Source of the DNA: Planctomycetota bacterium
Lineage (GTDB): Bacteria; Planctomycetota; UBA1135; GCA-002686595
Assembly: GCA_016220085.1 (NCBI GenBank)
Contig: JACRIN010000036.1
Location: forward strand, 1-60,201
Reading direction: 5' to 3'
Length of the DNA stretch: 60,201 nt
Position 1 is the stretch's first letter. Each line of letters opens with the position of its first letter. This document shows, piece after piece, positions 42,175-50,203 of this stretch. Position numbers and translations under genes: made by a program. The notes below the pieces were generated by a model. The model ran no database searches and had not been told where the DNA came from. It saw nothing but the letters and a program-made list of their open reading frames with translations.

Positions 42175-43250
42175 CGCGCACCTCCCAGGCGCTCGACGCC
42201 GTCGACGTAGACGGCAATCGGGCGCGAACCCAAGTCGAGCGGATCTCCGCTCCATAGAACGAAGTCCGCGTCCATGCCCTTCGAAAGCGTGCCGACGCGG
42301 TCTTGGACTCCGGCGATGCGCGCGGCGTCCGAGGTCAATGCACGCAGCGCGACCGCCGGCTCGACGCCGCCGCGCACGGCGAGCGCCGCGGACACGCGCA
42401 GCGCGTCCGGCGCGTCGTACGGCAAGTCGAGCGCGAACGCGAACGGCACGCCCGCCTTCGCGATCTTCACGACCGACTCGATCGCACGCTGCTCCACGCC
42501 GATGCCGAGCGGAGCGAACACAACCGAGAAGCCCGAGCGCTGGACGTCGGCGAGCAATTCGCCCGCGAGCACGGGATGGAGCAGCGCCCCGGTCAGTCGG
42601 TGCTTCGTCGCGAACGCGAGCGCTCGCTCGATGTCGTCACGCTGCTGGGCCGCGATCATCACCGGCAAGCGACCGGCGGCGACCGACGCGAACACGCCCT
42701 CGGGCTTTGCGAAACGAGCCTCGAGCTCAGCGATCATCCCCGCGGGGCTGGTCGGCGCTCGATTGATGCGCTGCGCACGCGCGTCGAGCCCGATCGCTAG
42801 GTGCGCTTCGCGACGCACGATCGTGCCACCCGCCGACTTCGCAATCGCCGTCACGCCCGGAACGAGCGTCGCCGGTTGCGGCGCGAGAACGAGCGTGGTG
42901 ACGCCCGCGGCGAGCGCGCGACGGAAGTCGGACGCGCCCGCGTCGAACGCGTGCGCGATGCGCGCCTCGGGGATCACCGAACGAGTGTCGTCGTGCGACT
43001 CCGCGAGCATGCCCGCGTACGAGTGCGCCGCGACGAAGCCCGCGGTGAGCGCGCCGTCGTGCTCGACGATCGGCGTGCCGTTCGGCACGTCGCGCCCGCG
43101 CACCAGCGCTCGGATCTTGCCGTCCTCGATGAGCAACGTGGCGTCCTCGACGACACCTTCGGGCCCGTGAATCTTGGTCGCGTGGACCCCAAAGGTCTGA
43201 GCGAGTGAAGTCGGCGCGAGCGCCAACACGAGAGCGAGTGCGCGGATCAC
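42171..43250 (-). CDS. Amidohydrolase-like protein 2 of operon, half metal site
   Basis: At 359 residues the shortest member. Signal peptide ALALVLALAPTSLAQ. GPEGVVEDATLLIEDGKIRALV is the beta-sandwich start and VGTLSKGMDADFVLWSGDPLD the end. The metal position reads TAGFVAAHSYAG, keeping one His. The barrel is shortened: about 70 residues fewer than the complete enzymes between ALAAGVTTLVLAPQ and the end. It has no charged tract. It starts 2 bp after the first gene of the operon. Confidence 0.83.
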   Translation of the reverse strand: MIRALALVLALAPTSLAQTFGVHATKIHGPEGVVEDATLLIEDGKIRALVRGRDVPNGTPIVEHDGALTAGFVAAHSYAGMLAESHDDTRSVIPEARIAHAFDAGASDFRRALAAGVTTLVLAPQPATLVPGVTAIAKSAGGTIVRREAHLAIGLDARAQRINRAPTSPAGMIAELEARFAKPEGVFASVAAGRLPVMIAAQQRDDIERALAFATKHRLTGALLHPVLAGELLADVQRSGFSVVFAPLGIGVEQRAIESVVKIAKAGVPFAFALDLPYDAPDALRVSAALAVRGGVEPAVALRALTSDAARIAGVQDRVGTLSKGMDADFVLWSGDPLDLGSRPIAVYVDGVERLGGAR

Positions 43251-43252
43251 GT

Positions 43253-44614
43253 TCAGTTCTCCGGAGTGATGACCAGATCGCCGCCGGACAGGACGTAACG
43301 CACGCGGGTGCCGGCGACGAGCGGCTCGCCGTCCAACACGAGGAGATCCGCGTCCTTGCCGACCTCGACCGAACCGATGCGTTGGGAGACGTCGAACGCG
43401 CGAGCGGCTCCGAGGGTGAGCGCTTCGAAGGCCTGTTCGCGCGGCAGGCCGTTGCCGATCGCGATTTGCGCGAGGATCGGCAGATCGCGCGATCCGAGCG
43501 CTCGCTCGGATCCTGAACCGATCAAGAGCTGCACGCCTGCTTCGGCGAGGCGGCCCGGTAACGACGGATCGGCATCGTGTTGTTCGTCCGCGCGGAATTG
43601 TCCGAGCGGCATCGGCACCACCAGCACCAAGATCTTGCGCTCGGCGAGTTCTTCCGCGAAGTCAGCTGCGTCGCTGGCGCCCGCGAGGACCCAACGCACG
43701 CGGTCGTACTTTTCCGCGCCTTCGAGCAGGCTGCGCAACTCGATCGCGCGGTGGGCCTCGATCACCACCGGGAGCTCGCCGTTCGCTGCACGCGCGAGGA
43801 CCTCCTTGTCGTCGTCCCACCGCGGCGCCTTCGGACGCTTGTCTTCTTTGTAGGCCTTCTCCTTGAACTCCTTGCCAGCCTTCTCCGCCTCGGACTTCTC
43901 CTTCTCGCGGTCCTTCTTGGCCTTCTTGGCGTTTTCGTCGAGCTCCTTTTCCTTCTCGGCGATCGTCTTCTGCCAGGCTTCTAGCTCGTGCTTGTACTCC
44001 ACCTTGTCTTGGAGATAGCTGAGGCCGTCACCGAGCGCGCCGAGCGCGCGATCGACGTCGGCGAGGCGGTCGAACGGATCCATCCCGCGCGCGCCGCGCG
44101 TGATGCCGACTCCGAGTGCCACGCATGCGTCCTTCAACAGGACGACGTCGTGCTCACTGCGGCGCGGGTGGTTCCGTATCACCGCGCCGACGCCGCCGAC
44201 CTTCCCGTTCGGCGCGACGCCGACGCGCAGCGCGGTCACGCCTGCGCGCAGGATCTCGAGTCGGTAGCGCTCGTCGACGTAGGGATTCAGGGCGTCCGAG
44301 GTCATCGACGCGGCGCTGACGCGCTCGTCGCGCAAGGCCGCCTCGTCGACTCCGAAGGTCGACCACGCGTCGATGAATCCGGCGCACACGACCTTGCCCT
44401 CGATCTCTCGCGCGCCTTCGGGTGCGGTGAGGTTTGCACCGATTGCGACGATCTTCCCGTCCTGCACCAGCACCGATGTCTTCTCCTCGATCCTGCCCGG
44501 ACGGATGATGACCTTTTCGGCCCGAATCAAGGTTGTCGAGCCGCCGTCGGATGCCGACGCCGGTGCGCCCAGGACCGCACAGATGGCGGCCCAACAGATC
44601 GCTTGGGGATGCAC
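43253..44614 (-). CDS. Amidohydrolase-like protein 1 (first gene) of operon, central charged tract
   Basis: A 453-residue exported protein with a GTG start at 44614 and a strong AAGGAG ribosome binding site, so this is where operon translation begins. Signal peptide AICAVLGAPASA. VQDGKIVAIGANL and VGSVEVGKDADLLVLDGEP give the family. The metal position reads CAGFIDAWSTFG, with no histidine. Residues 203-262 form a long charged tract (EKEKELDENAKKAKKDREK), a probable single helix or coiled coil. Likely non-catalytic. Confidence 0.85.
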   Translation of the reverse strand: MHPQAICWAAICAVLGAPASASDGGSTTLIRAEKVIIRPGRIEEKTSVLVQDGKIVAIGANLTAPEGAREIEGKVVCAGFIDAWSTFGVDEAALRDERVSAASMTSDALNPYVDERYRLEILRAGVTALRVGVAPNGKVGGVGAVIRNHPRRSEHDVVLLKDACVALGVGITRGARGMDPFDRLADVDRALGALGDGLSYLQDKVEYKHELEAWQKTIAEKEKELDENAKKAKKDREKEKSEAEKAGKEFKEKAYKEDKRPKAPRWDDDKEVLARAANGELPVVIEAHRAIELRSLLEGAEKYDRVRWVLAGASDAADFAEELAERKILVLVVPMPLGQFRADEQHDADPSLPGRLAEAGVQLLIGSGSERALGSRDLPILAQIAIGNGLPREQAFEALTLGAARAFDVSQRIGSVEVGKDADLLVLDGEPLVAGTRVRYVLSGGDLVITPEN

Positions 44615-44921
44615 TTTGCAGAACTCCTTCCGAGGCTGGGACCCGCGGGGGTGGGGCCACGCGACGTGTTCATCCCAACGGGAAGGGGGACAAGCACAGC
44701 CGCGCAGGACCGCGGAGGTCCGACCGCGGGCGGCGGAGATGATAGGGGGATACCCAGTTCCGGGGCCAGGGGCTGAGCACGCTAAGTCCTTGTAGAAGCC
44801 CGCTTACCGCGCACTTACCCGTGCCGACGCCGAACGCAGCTAACGCGCATTGAACACGAGAAGTCCGGTCATTCGAGGCGGTCGACGTTCGGTCGACTCC
44901 CTCGCTCGGCTGCCGCCGGTC
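44615..44921. promoter_or_regulatory. Divergent promoter region of the amidohydrolase operon
   Basis: This 307-bp stretch separates the operon start (minus) from a plus-strand gene of unknown function. It is the only place the ten-gene operon can be started without reading through other genes. No clear -35/-10 boxes or operator dyad could be recognised; the leader is GC-rich and would give a 5' UTR of up to about 200 nt. A TTG at 44850 could extend the plus-strand gene into it. Confidence 0.4.
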
Positions 44922-45422
44922 ATGCCGTCGCCGGAACGTCGAAATCCGTCGCGGTTTCTCCTGGAACCGGACTACTGGCGCGAGCGCCTGTCGGGGATGG
45001 GCGCGGTGAGCCGAGGGCTGCTGCTTTTCCCCCGTCCCGACCTGTCGAGCCCAGTGGTCGAGGTGGTCGAGTGGAGCCTTCGCGCCCACGACGGCAGCCG
45101 TCTCTGGGGATTGAAGGGGCACTCCTCGTTCCACCCCGAGCCGAAGGGCGTCTGGCTACGCGAGTTCGACAGCGCCGACCAGCCCGAGATTTCATTCGAG
45201 CCGATCTACGACGGATGCGTAGATTTTGCCATGCAGATACCGCCCGGACGAAGACTCGAAGATCGCGTGCTCGACGTGCTTCGGGTCTGGCAGGCAGCCG
45301 CTTCCACCTGCGGGGTCGACACCTCAAAGGTGACGTTCGTCGAACCCCGAGCCCAGCCCGAGTCCGACGCGTTCTTCATCGCCGGCCAACTGCTCAAACA
45401 AGGCCTTTGCTCGCTTCCTTGA
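44922..45422 (+). CDS. Protein of unknown function
   Basis: A 166-residue protein from the first ATG (a TTG start at 44850 would add 24 residues). It has no signal peptide and no family I recognise. Features visible: FLLEPDYWRERL, VEVVEWSLRAHDGSRLWGL and FEPIYDGCVDFAMQI, suggesting an alpha/beta cytoplasmic protein. The Trp-rich middle (WSLRAHDGSRLWGL) might be a binding surface. It diverges from the amidohydrolase operon and converges on deoC with a 13-bp gap, so its partner is not obvious. Confidence 0.65.
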   Translation: MPSPERRNPSRFLLEPDYWRERLSGMGAVSRGLLLFPRPDLSSPVVEVVEWSLRAHDGSRLWGLKGHSSFHPEPKGVWLREFDSADQPEISFEPIYDGCVDFAMQIPPGRRLEDRVLDVLRVWQAAASTCGVDTSKVTFVEPRAQPESDAFFIAGQLLKQGLCSLP

Positions 45423-45435
45423 CGGAAGTTGGAGC

Positions 45436-46320
45436 TCAGTAGCTGCCGCCAGCCGCGCCACCGCGCACGATCGTCACCGACGCCGAGGCGCCGATCCGGG
45501 TCGCGCCTGCGGCGATCAATGCGTTGGCACCCGCCTGGTCTCTGACGCCTCCGGATGCCTTGACGCCGACCCGGGGGCCGACGGTTCTGCGCATCAGCTC
45601 GACATCCGCGGCGGTCGCGCCACCCTTCGAGAAGCCCGTCGAGGTCTTCACGAAGTCCGCGCCAGCGCGCACGGCAAGCTGGCACGCTCGCACCTTCTCC
45701 GCGTCGGTCAGCAGAGCGGTTTCGAGGATCACTTTGAGACGCGAGCCCATCCGGTGGCAGGCGTCGGCGACCATCGCGATGTCGCGCTCGACGAAGTCGT
45801 CGAAGCCCGATTTCAGTGCGCCGACGTTCTGGACCATGTCGATCTCACACGCGCCGTCCTCGATCGCGCGTCGCGCTTCGTATGCCTTGACCTCGCTCGC
45901 CATCGCGCCCAGCGGGAATCCGATCACGGAGCACACAAGGACGCCCGAGCCCCGCAGGATCTCGGAGCAGCGCCTGACCCAAGTTCCGTTGACGCAGACG
46001 CTCGCAAACTTCTGCTCGAGCGCCTCGGCACAGAGCTTGTCGACCTCCGCAACCGTTGCATCGGGCTTGAGCAGGGTGTGGTCGATGTAGCTAGCGAGTC
46101 CGCCGAGCTTCGGCGACTCGCAGGACGAGCAACCGATCCGCGACGCACCGGCGTCGATGACCTCGCGGACGCGGTCGATCGCGAGTTCGACCTGGATCGT
46201 GGTGGAACCCCACGGCGTCACCGACGCAGCACCGTGGTCGAGGATCTGGCGGGCGATCTCCGTCAGTATCTGCTCGAGCTGATCGGTGGCGATGGGGCCG
46301 GGCTTGGACGGGGTCGACAT
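45436..46320 (-). CDS. deoC: Deoxyribose-phosphate aldolase with N-terminal extension
   Basis: Cleaves 2-deoxyribose 5-phosphate to glyceraldehyde 3-phosphate and acetaldehyde. The class I aldolase set is intact: D161 in EIDMVQNVG, Schiff-base K225 in FVKTSTGF and K254 in VGVKASGG. At 294 residues it is longer than the usual 220-260. Residues 1-72 are extra: [18 protein letters not shown] forms an amphipathic helix like the encapsulation peptides that target enzymes to bacterial microcompartments, and RIGCSSC precedes the barrel. It starts 3 bp after rpiB ends. DeoC-RpiB pairs are cargo of sugar-phosphate-utilising microcompartment loci; no shell gene is in this window. Confidence 0.93.
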   Translation of the reverse strand: MSTPSKPGPIATDQLEQILTEIARQILDHGAASVTPWGSTTIQVELAIDRVREVIDAGASRIGCSSCESPKLGGLASYIDHTLLKPDATVAEVDKLCAEALEQKFASVCVNGTWVRRCSEILRGSGVLVCSVIGFPLGAMASEVKAYEARRAIEDGACEIDMVQNVGALKSGFDDFVERDIAMVADACHRMGSRLKVILETALLTDAEKVRACQLAVRAGADFVKTSTGFSKGGATAADVELMRRTVGPRVGVKASGGVRDQAGANALIAAGATRIGASASVTIVRGGAAGGSY

Positions 46321-46323
46321 GGC

Positions 46324-47127
46324 TCAGGGTTCCAGACGCCGCGCGTAGCGTCGCTCGATCGCCTCGATCTTGGCCACCCGGCGCGCGTGACGTTCCTCGC
46401 CCTCCGCGGTTCCGAGGAAGGCGCGAACGACATCGAGCGCCTGGCCGCGGGTGACGAAACGGGATCCCAGGGTAAGCACGTTCGCGTAGTTGTGCTCGCG
46501 GGCGTTCTTGGCGAGCGCGACGTCGTTGCACGCAGCTGCGCGCACGCCCGGCACCTTGTTGGCGGCCATCGCGGAACCAATCCCAGCGCCGTCGATGCAG
46601 ATCCCGAAGTCGCATTGCCCGGTGGCGACCGCCTCGCCGACCGCGCGGGCGAAATCCGGATAGTCGACCGGGTTCTCGTCGCGGGTCCCCAGATCGATCG
46701 GGGAGTGACCGAGCTCGCGCAGCGAGAGCAGGAGCTCGCGTTTCAGCGCGAAGCCACCGTGGTCGGCGCCGAGCGCGAGCCGCAGATGCACACCGCGCCG
46801 GGTCGTCAGCGTCGTCTGGTGATCGACGATACGGATCGCTCGCCGAGCCGCCGCCTCCCGCGCGGCCGGCGTTACCAGCGCGCCGTTCGGCACGAGGAAC
46901 ACGCCGCCGTCAGGGGCGATCGCCAGCGAGCGCTCGGTGACCAGCTCGCGCCCCGCGCCTCCCTCGGGTTCGCCGTCCGCCTCCGGCTCGGGCCTGAGCG
47001 GTTGTCCGATCGGCTCGACCACCACGTGGACGCCTGCGACGGCCTCGCGGGGCACGCCTTCGAGCCCGCGCTCGGCCAAGGCGCGTTGCACGGCCCGGCG
47101 GGCGATCGCACCGAGATCCATCGACAT
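46324..47127 (-). CDS. rpiB: Ribose-5-phosphate isomerase B family protein with N-terminal extension
   Basis: A 267-residue RpiB/LacAB-family isomerase. The core begins near residue 114 (LRLALGADHGGFALKRELL) and includes DGAGIGSAMAANKVPGVRAA; the usual catalytic Cys loop (CGTG) is altered to CIDGAG. Residues 1-112 are extra: DLGAIARRAVQRALAERG is an amphipathic helix, then an acidic linker and a small domain (SLAIAPDGGVFLVPNGALVT). Such N-terminal regions occur on RpiB proteins of microcompartment loci. Gene order rpiB-deoC with 3-bp spacing. Deoxyribose or ribose phosphate isomerisation is the inferred role. Confidence 0.88.
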   Translation of the reverse strand: MSMDLGAIARRAVQRALAERGLEGVPREAVAGVHVVVEPIGQPLRPEPEADGEPEGGAGRELVTERSLAIAPDGGVFLVPNGALVTPAAREAAARRAIRIVDHQTTLTTRRGVHLRLALGADHGGFALKRELLLSLRELGHSPIDLGTRDENPVDYPDFARAVGEAVATGQCDFGICIDGAGIGSAMAANKVPGVRAAACNDVALAKNAREHNYANVLTLGSRFVTRGQALDVVRAFLGTAEGEERHARRVAKIEAIERRYARRLEP

Positions 47128-47203
47128 GGGGCGGAGAGTGTAACAGTCGGACGACCGGCGTCCGCGCTTCCCGCGCTCCGGGCTCCTCGGCCATAATCCG
47201 AGG

Positions 47204-47974
47204 GTGACTCAAAACGACCGCGTGATCGTGGTGATGCCCGCCTACAACGCGGCGAACACCCTGGAGCGGATCTACAACGACGTGCCCAAGGACGTCGTCG
47301 ACGAGATCATCGTCGTCGACGACTGCTCCAAGGACAACACGGCTGAAATCGCACGCCGGCTGCCGGTCACGTACATCCGCCACGAGCGAAACACTGGCTA
47401 CGGCGGCAACCAGAAGACCTGCTACACCGAGGCGCTGAAGCGCGGAGCAGGCACGGTGGTCATGCTCCACGCAGACTACCAGTACGACGGCCGGATGATC
47501 GGACCGGCTGTGCACATCCTGAAGCTCGGGATTTGCGACGTGGTGCTCGGCAACCGCATTCGCACCCGACGCGAAGCGCTCGAAGGCGGGATGCCGCCGG
47601 TGAAGTACCTCTCGAACCGCGGCCTGACGCTGCTCGAAAACCTGCTGTCGGGCCAAAACCTCGGCGAGTGGCACTCTGGTTTCCGCGCGTACAGCCGGCG
47701 CGTGCTCGAGACGGTGCCGTTCATGGAGAACAGCGACAACTTCGTCTTCGACTCGCAGTTCCTGGTCCAGTCGGTGCACTTCGGATTCAAGATCGGCGAC
47801 ATCCCGGTGCCGGTGCGGTACTTCGACGAGGCGTCGAGCATCTCGATTCGCGCTTCCACGCGCTACGCGTTCCACACGCTGGCGACGTTTGCGCAGTGGT
47901 ACGGCCATCGCGTCGGCGTGGTCAACGTACCGCGCTTCCGGCGCGTCACGCCGACGCCGCGTTCAGCCTCCTGA
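47204..47974 (+). CDS. Family 2 glycosyltransferase
   Basis: A 256-residue GT2 enzyme with a GTG start and GAGGGTG overlap of the ribosome binding site region. [15 protein letters not shown] opens the fold, [10 protein letters not shown] binds the nucleotide, LHADYQYDG supplies the DxD-like metal site and [15 protein letters not shown] is the acceptor region. It resembles dolichol/undecaprenyl-phosphate sugar transferases but has no C-terminal membrane helices, so it may act with a separate membrane partner. It diverges from rpiB. Confidence 0.88.
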   Translation: MTQNDRVIVVMPAYNAANTLERIYNDVPKDVVDEIIVVDDCSKDNTAEIARRLPVTYIRHERNTGYGGNQKTCYTEALKRGAGTVVMLHADYQYDGRMIGPAVHILKLGICDVVLGNRIRTRREALEGGMPPVKYLSNRGLTLLENLLSGQNLGEWHSGFRAYSRRVLETVPFMENSDNFVFDSQFLVQSVHFGFKIGDIPVPVRYFDEASSISIRASTRYAFHTLATFAQWYGHRVGVVNVPRFRRVTPTPRSAS

Positions 47975-48641
47975 TCGGGTCGAGCGACAAGACGGCCTGC
48001 CCCGTCACGCGTGGCTCTGAACACGGGCCTCGGTGCGGCGTGTGCGCTGCCCGACGGGCTGTTTCGACGGCGAAGCCGGTCGCGGTTCGGTCTCGCGCTC
48101 TTGGAGTGGAGCATGTGACTCCGCCCGAGCGCGTTCGATCCAGCGAGGCCGGGGCCGCCGCACGCGGCGAAAAAGGGTTCATGCGCACGGTCTGCGAGCC
48201 GACGTCAGCACGCATTGACGACCCCACTCGGTCAGCCCGAACCGAGGGCACGCCTCGCGACCGGTCCCGGGCGTGGCCGACCCTGCCTTCGTTTGGTGGG
48301 GCGCGCGTCGCGATGGGTAGCCAGTGCGGGAATCGGGGAGCTCGCCGTCGCCAGGGATGCGGCGGCGGCCGGGCGCCAAAACGGCGCGCCTGGCTCGCCA
48401 GGTTGGTCCGTGCGGCGCGCGGGCGTGGGCCGCACGGTGGACGTCGAAGGCGGGCGGCGCGAAGATCCTGGTGCCTGGAGGCCGGGAGGCACGAGGATCT
48501 TCAAAGAGGGCTGCAACCGATTGCTCGCAGCGCCGTCTTGTTCTGCGTAAGCGCCGGCTGCGTTGGAGGGTGAGAGGTCCCGCTCACCGTCCGAGGCTCG
48601 CGTCCTTCCACGTCTTCCCGTCCGTCCGCTCACGGCTCGCT
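47975..48641. other. Long intergenic region with several GC-rich hairpins
   Basis: No open frame here has convincing composition. Four hairpins lie in 200 bp: 48389-48402 (CCTGGC/GCCAGG), 48406-48442 (GTCCGTGCGGC with GCCGCAC and GGAC), 48461-48502 (GAAGATCC and GTGCCT pairing with AGGCAC and GGATCTTC) and 48569-48588 (GGTGAG/CTCACC, 54 bp before the next start codon). They may be a structured leader of the next gene or a separate RNA. No terminator-like U-tract accompanies them. Confidence 0.4.
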
Positions 48642-49661
48642 ATGCAAAGAACTTCGACCGTTGTCCTGCTCATCGGGTTGTTCGTCGCACTCTCGACATG
48701 TTTTGTCGCCAACGCCTTCGCGCAGAAGCCGCAGGCCAAGAAGAAGAGCTCTCCCAACCCCGAGCTGCAGGCGCTCTACCGCGAGGACTTGACCGATCGC
48801 TACGCCGCGGGCCCTAAGGACGCGCGCGACCGCGCGGAGAAGCGCCGTGCGCGTGCCGAGCGCCTCGACGCGATCCTGAAGAAGGGCGAGCTCGGGACGG
48901 CCGTCGACTTCTACCACGCGGGAGCGATGCTGACGCGCGAAGGCGAACCCGTCGAGCGAATCGCGCTGGGCCACACGCTGCTTTCCGCGGCGGTGTTCGG
49001 TCGCGTGCAGTACTCGCTCGGCGTGGCGGTCGAGTCGCTCGATCGCTGGATGCTCGCAGCGAGCCGGCCGCAGCAGCTCTGTTCGATTCTGGACGGCGAA
49101 AGCTCGAACGCGACGCCGACGCCGCCGTTCGAGGATCGCGTGCATCAGTCGATCCGCGCGGAGTTCGAGCTCGAGCCGTTGCACTATGACGACCGCAAGC
49201 CCGAGTCCAAGGGCAAGAAGCCGAAGGGCTTCAACTCGAAGGAGACTCGGCGCCTCGCGACCGCAGTCACGGCCCAAGGCGCCGCGGGTGGACCCCTCGA
49301 CGCGACTCTGAAGCGCATGCGCGAGGTCGTCTCGGAAGGTGGGTTGACCGGCGTCGAGGACTGGCTCGCTGCGGCGACCGTACTCTCGAAGAGCAACGAT
49401 TCCGGCGACCTCGCGATCGCGCACGCGCTCGCGCTGCTCGCCGCCTCGAAAGGCGACGCCAGAGCGCGCGAAATCGCGGCGGCGACGGTGGATGGGCTGC
49501 TGCGCAGCGTGGGCTCGCACGAAGCCTTCGGTTCCGCGCTGACGATCGGTTCGCACGAGCACGCGTTCGATGAATGGGGCGTCGAACTCGACACGGTGTT
49601 GCGCGTCGCGTTCGGTCTGCCGGTTCCGGATCGTGTGATCGAGGCCCCAGGCGACGAGTAA
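48642..49661 (+). CDS. Exported protein of unknown function
   Basis: A 339-residue protein with a clear signal peptide (TVVLLIGLFVALSTCFVANAFAQ) and no family I recognise. After it comes a basic segment (KPQAKKKSS), then a helical N-terminal region (AEKRRARAERLDAILKKG, FYHAGAMLTREGEP). The middle is basic (ESKGKKPKGF) and the rest is alanine-rich helices (LAIAHALALLAASKGDARARE). DFYHAGAML and IALGHTLLSAAVFG resemble DUF6624-like lines, but I cannot confirm this. It stands alone after a long hairpin-rich leader region. Confidence 0.75.
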   Translation: MQRTSTVVLLIGLFVALSTCFVANAFAQKPQAKKKSSPNPELQALYREDLTDRYAAGPKDARDRAEKRRARAERLDAILKKGELGTAVDFYHAGAMLTREGEPVERIALGHTLLSAAVFGRVQYSLGVAVESLDRWMLAASRPQQLCSILDGESSNATPTPPFEDRVHQSIRAEFELEPLHYDDRKPESKGKKPKGFNSKETRRLATAVTAQGAAGGPLDATLKRMREVVSEGGLTGVEDWLAAATVLSKSNDSGDLAIAHALALLAASKGDARAREIAAATVDGLLRSVGSHEAFGSALTIGSHEHAFDEWGVELDTVLRVAFGLPVPDRVIEAPGDE

Positions 49662-50203
49662 CGACGAGTCGGCGGCGGCGCTCGGGATCGGCGCGCCGTG
49701 GGACTCTGGAGCGCCGCGCGGCGGCCGCTTGGCGTTGCGCCCATTCCCAATGCGTCGACGCCAGAGTCCGCGGCGATGACTCGACACTCGGCGGGCCGCG
49801 CACCGACGTCGGGGCGTGTCGACCGTCGGGGCGGGCAACCCGCCCGCGCGCCGGCCGCACCGGTTCTGGCGGCTCGCTGAAGAAGGCCCCGTAGCGAGGC
49901 ACAGCGCGCGAAGGCGAGACGACGCGCGCGCGAGAGCAGCGGTGCGGGGCCCCGCGCTGGAACGCGAGGCGTTCGTGGCGAAGGCTCCCGCGGAGCCTTC
50001 GCGGCGGTGAGCGGCCTGATTTGCCGCCGTACACGTGCTTCGAGCACGCCAGAGGTTCGCCGATGGCCGCCGAGCACATGTTTCGAGCGCGCCAACGGTT
50101 CGCCGAAGCGCACGCAGCCGAGTAGGTGCCTATTCCAACGGGTCGCCGGTCCAGGTGCGCGGGCAACCGTCGTGTCGGGGCACGGCGGACCGCGCCACAG
50201 CAC
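49662..50203. other. Intergenic region with a perfect hairpin and a tandem repeat
   Basis: No gene is supported. At 49978-50002 an 11-bp perfect stem (GCGAAGGCTCC) closes on a 3-nt loop. Two imperfect copies of a 41-bp unit follow at about 50027-50108, sharing TTCGAGC, CGCCA and GGTTCGCCGA. No U-tract follows the hairpin. The region lies between a plus-strand gene and the end of a minus-strand gene. Confidence 0.45.
49978..50002. repeat. Perfect 11-bp stem hairpin
   Basis: GCGAAGGCTCC and GGAGCCTTCGC are separated by CGC. Without a T-tract on either strand it is not a classical terminator. Confidence 0.6.
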
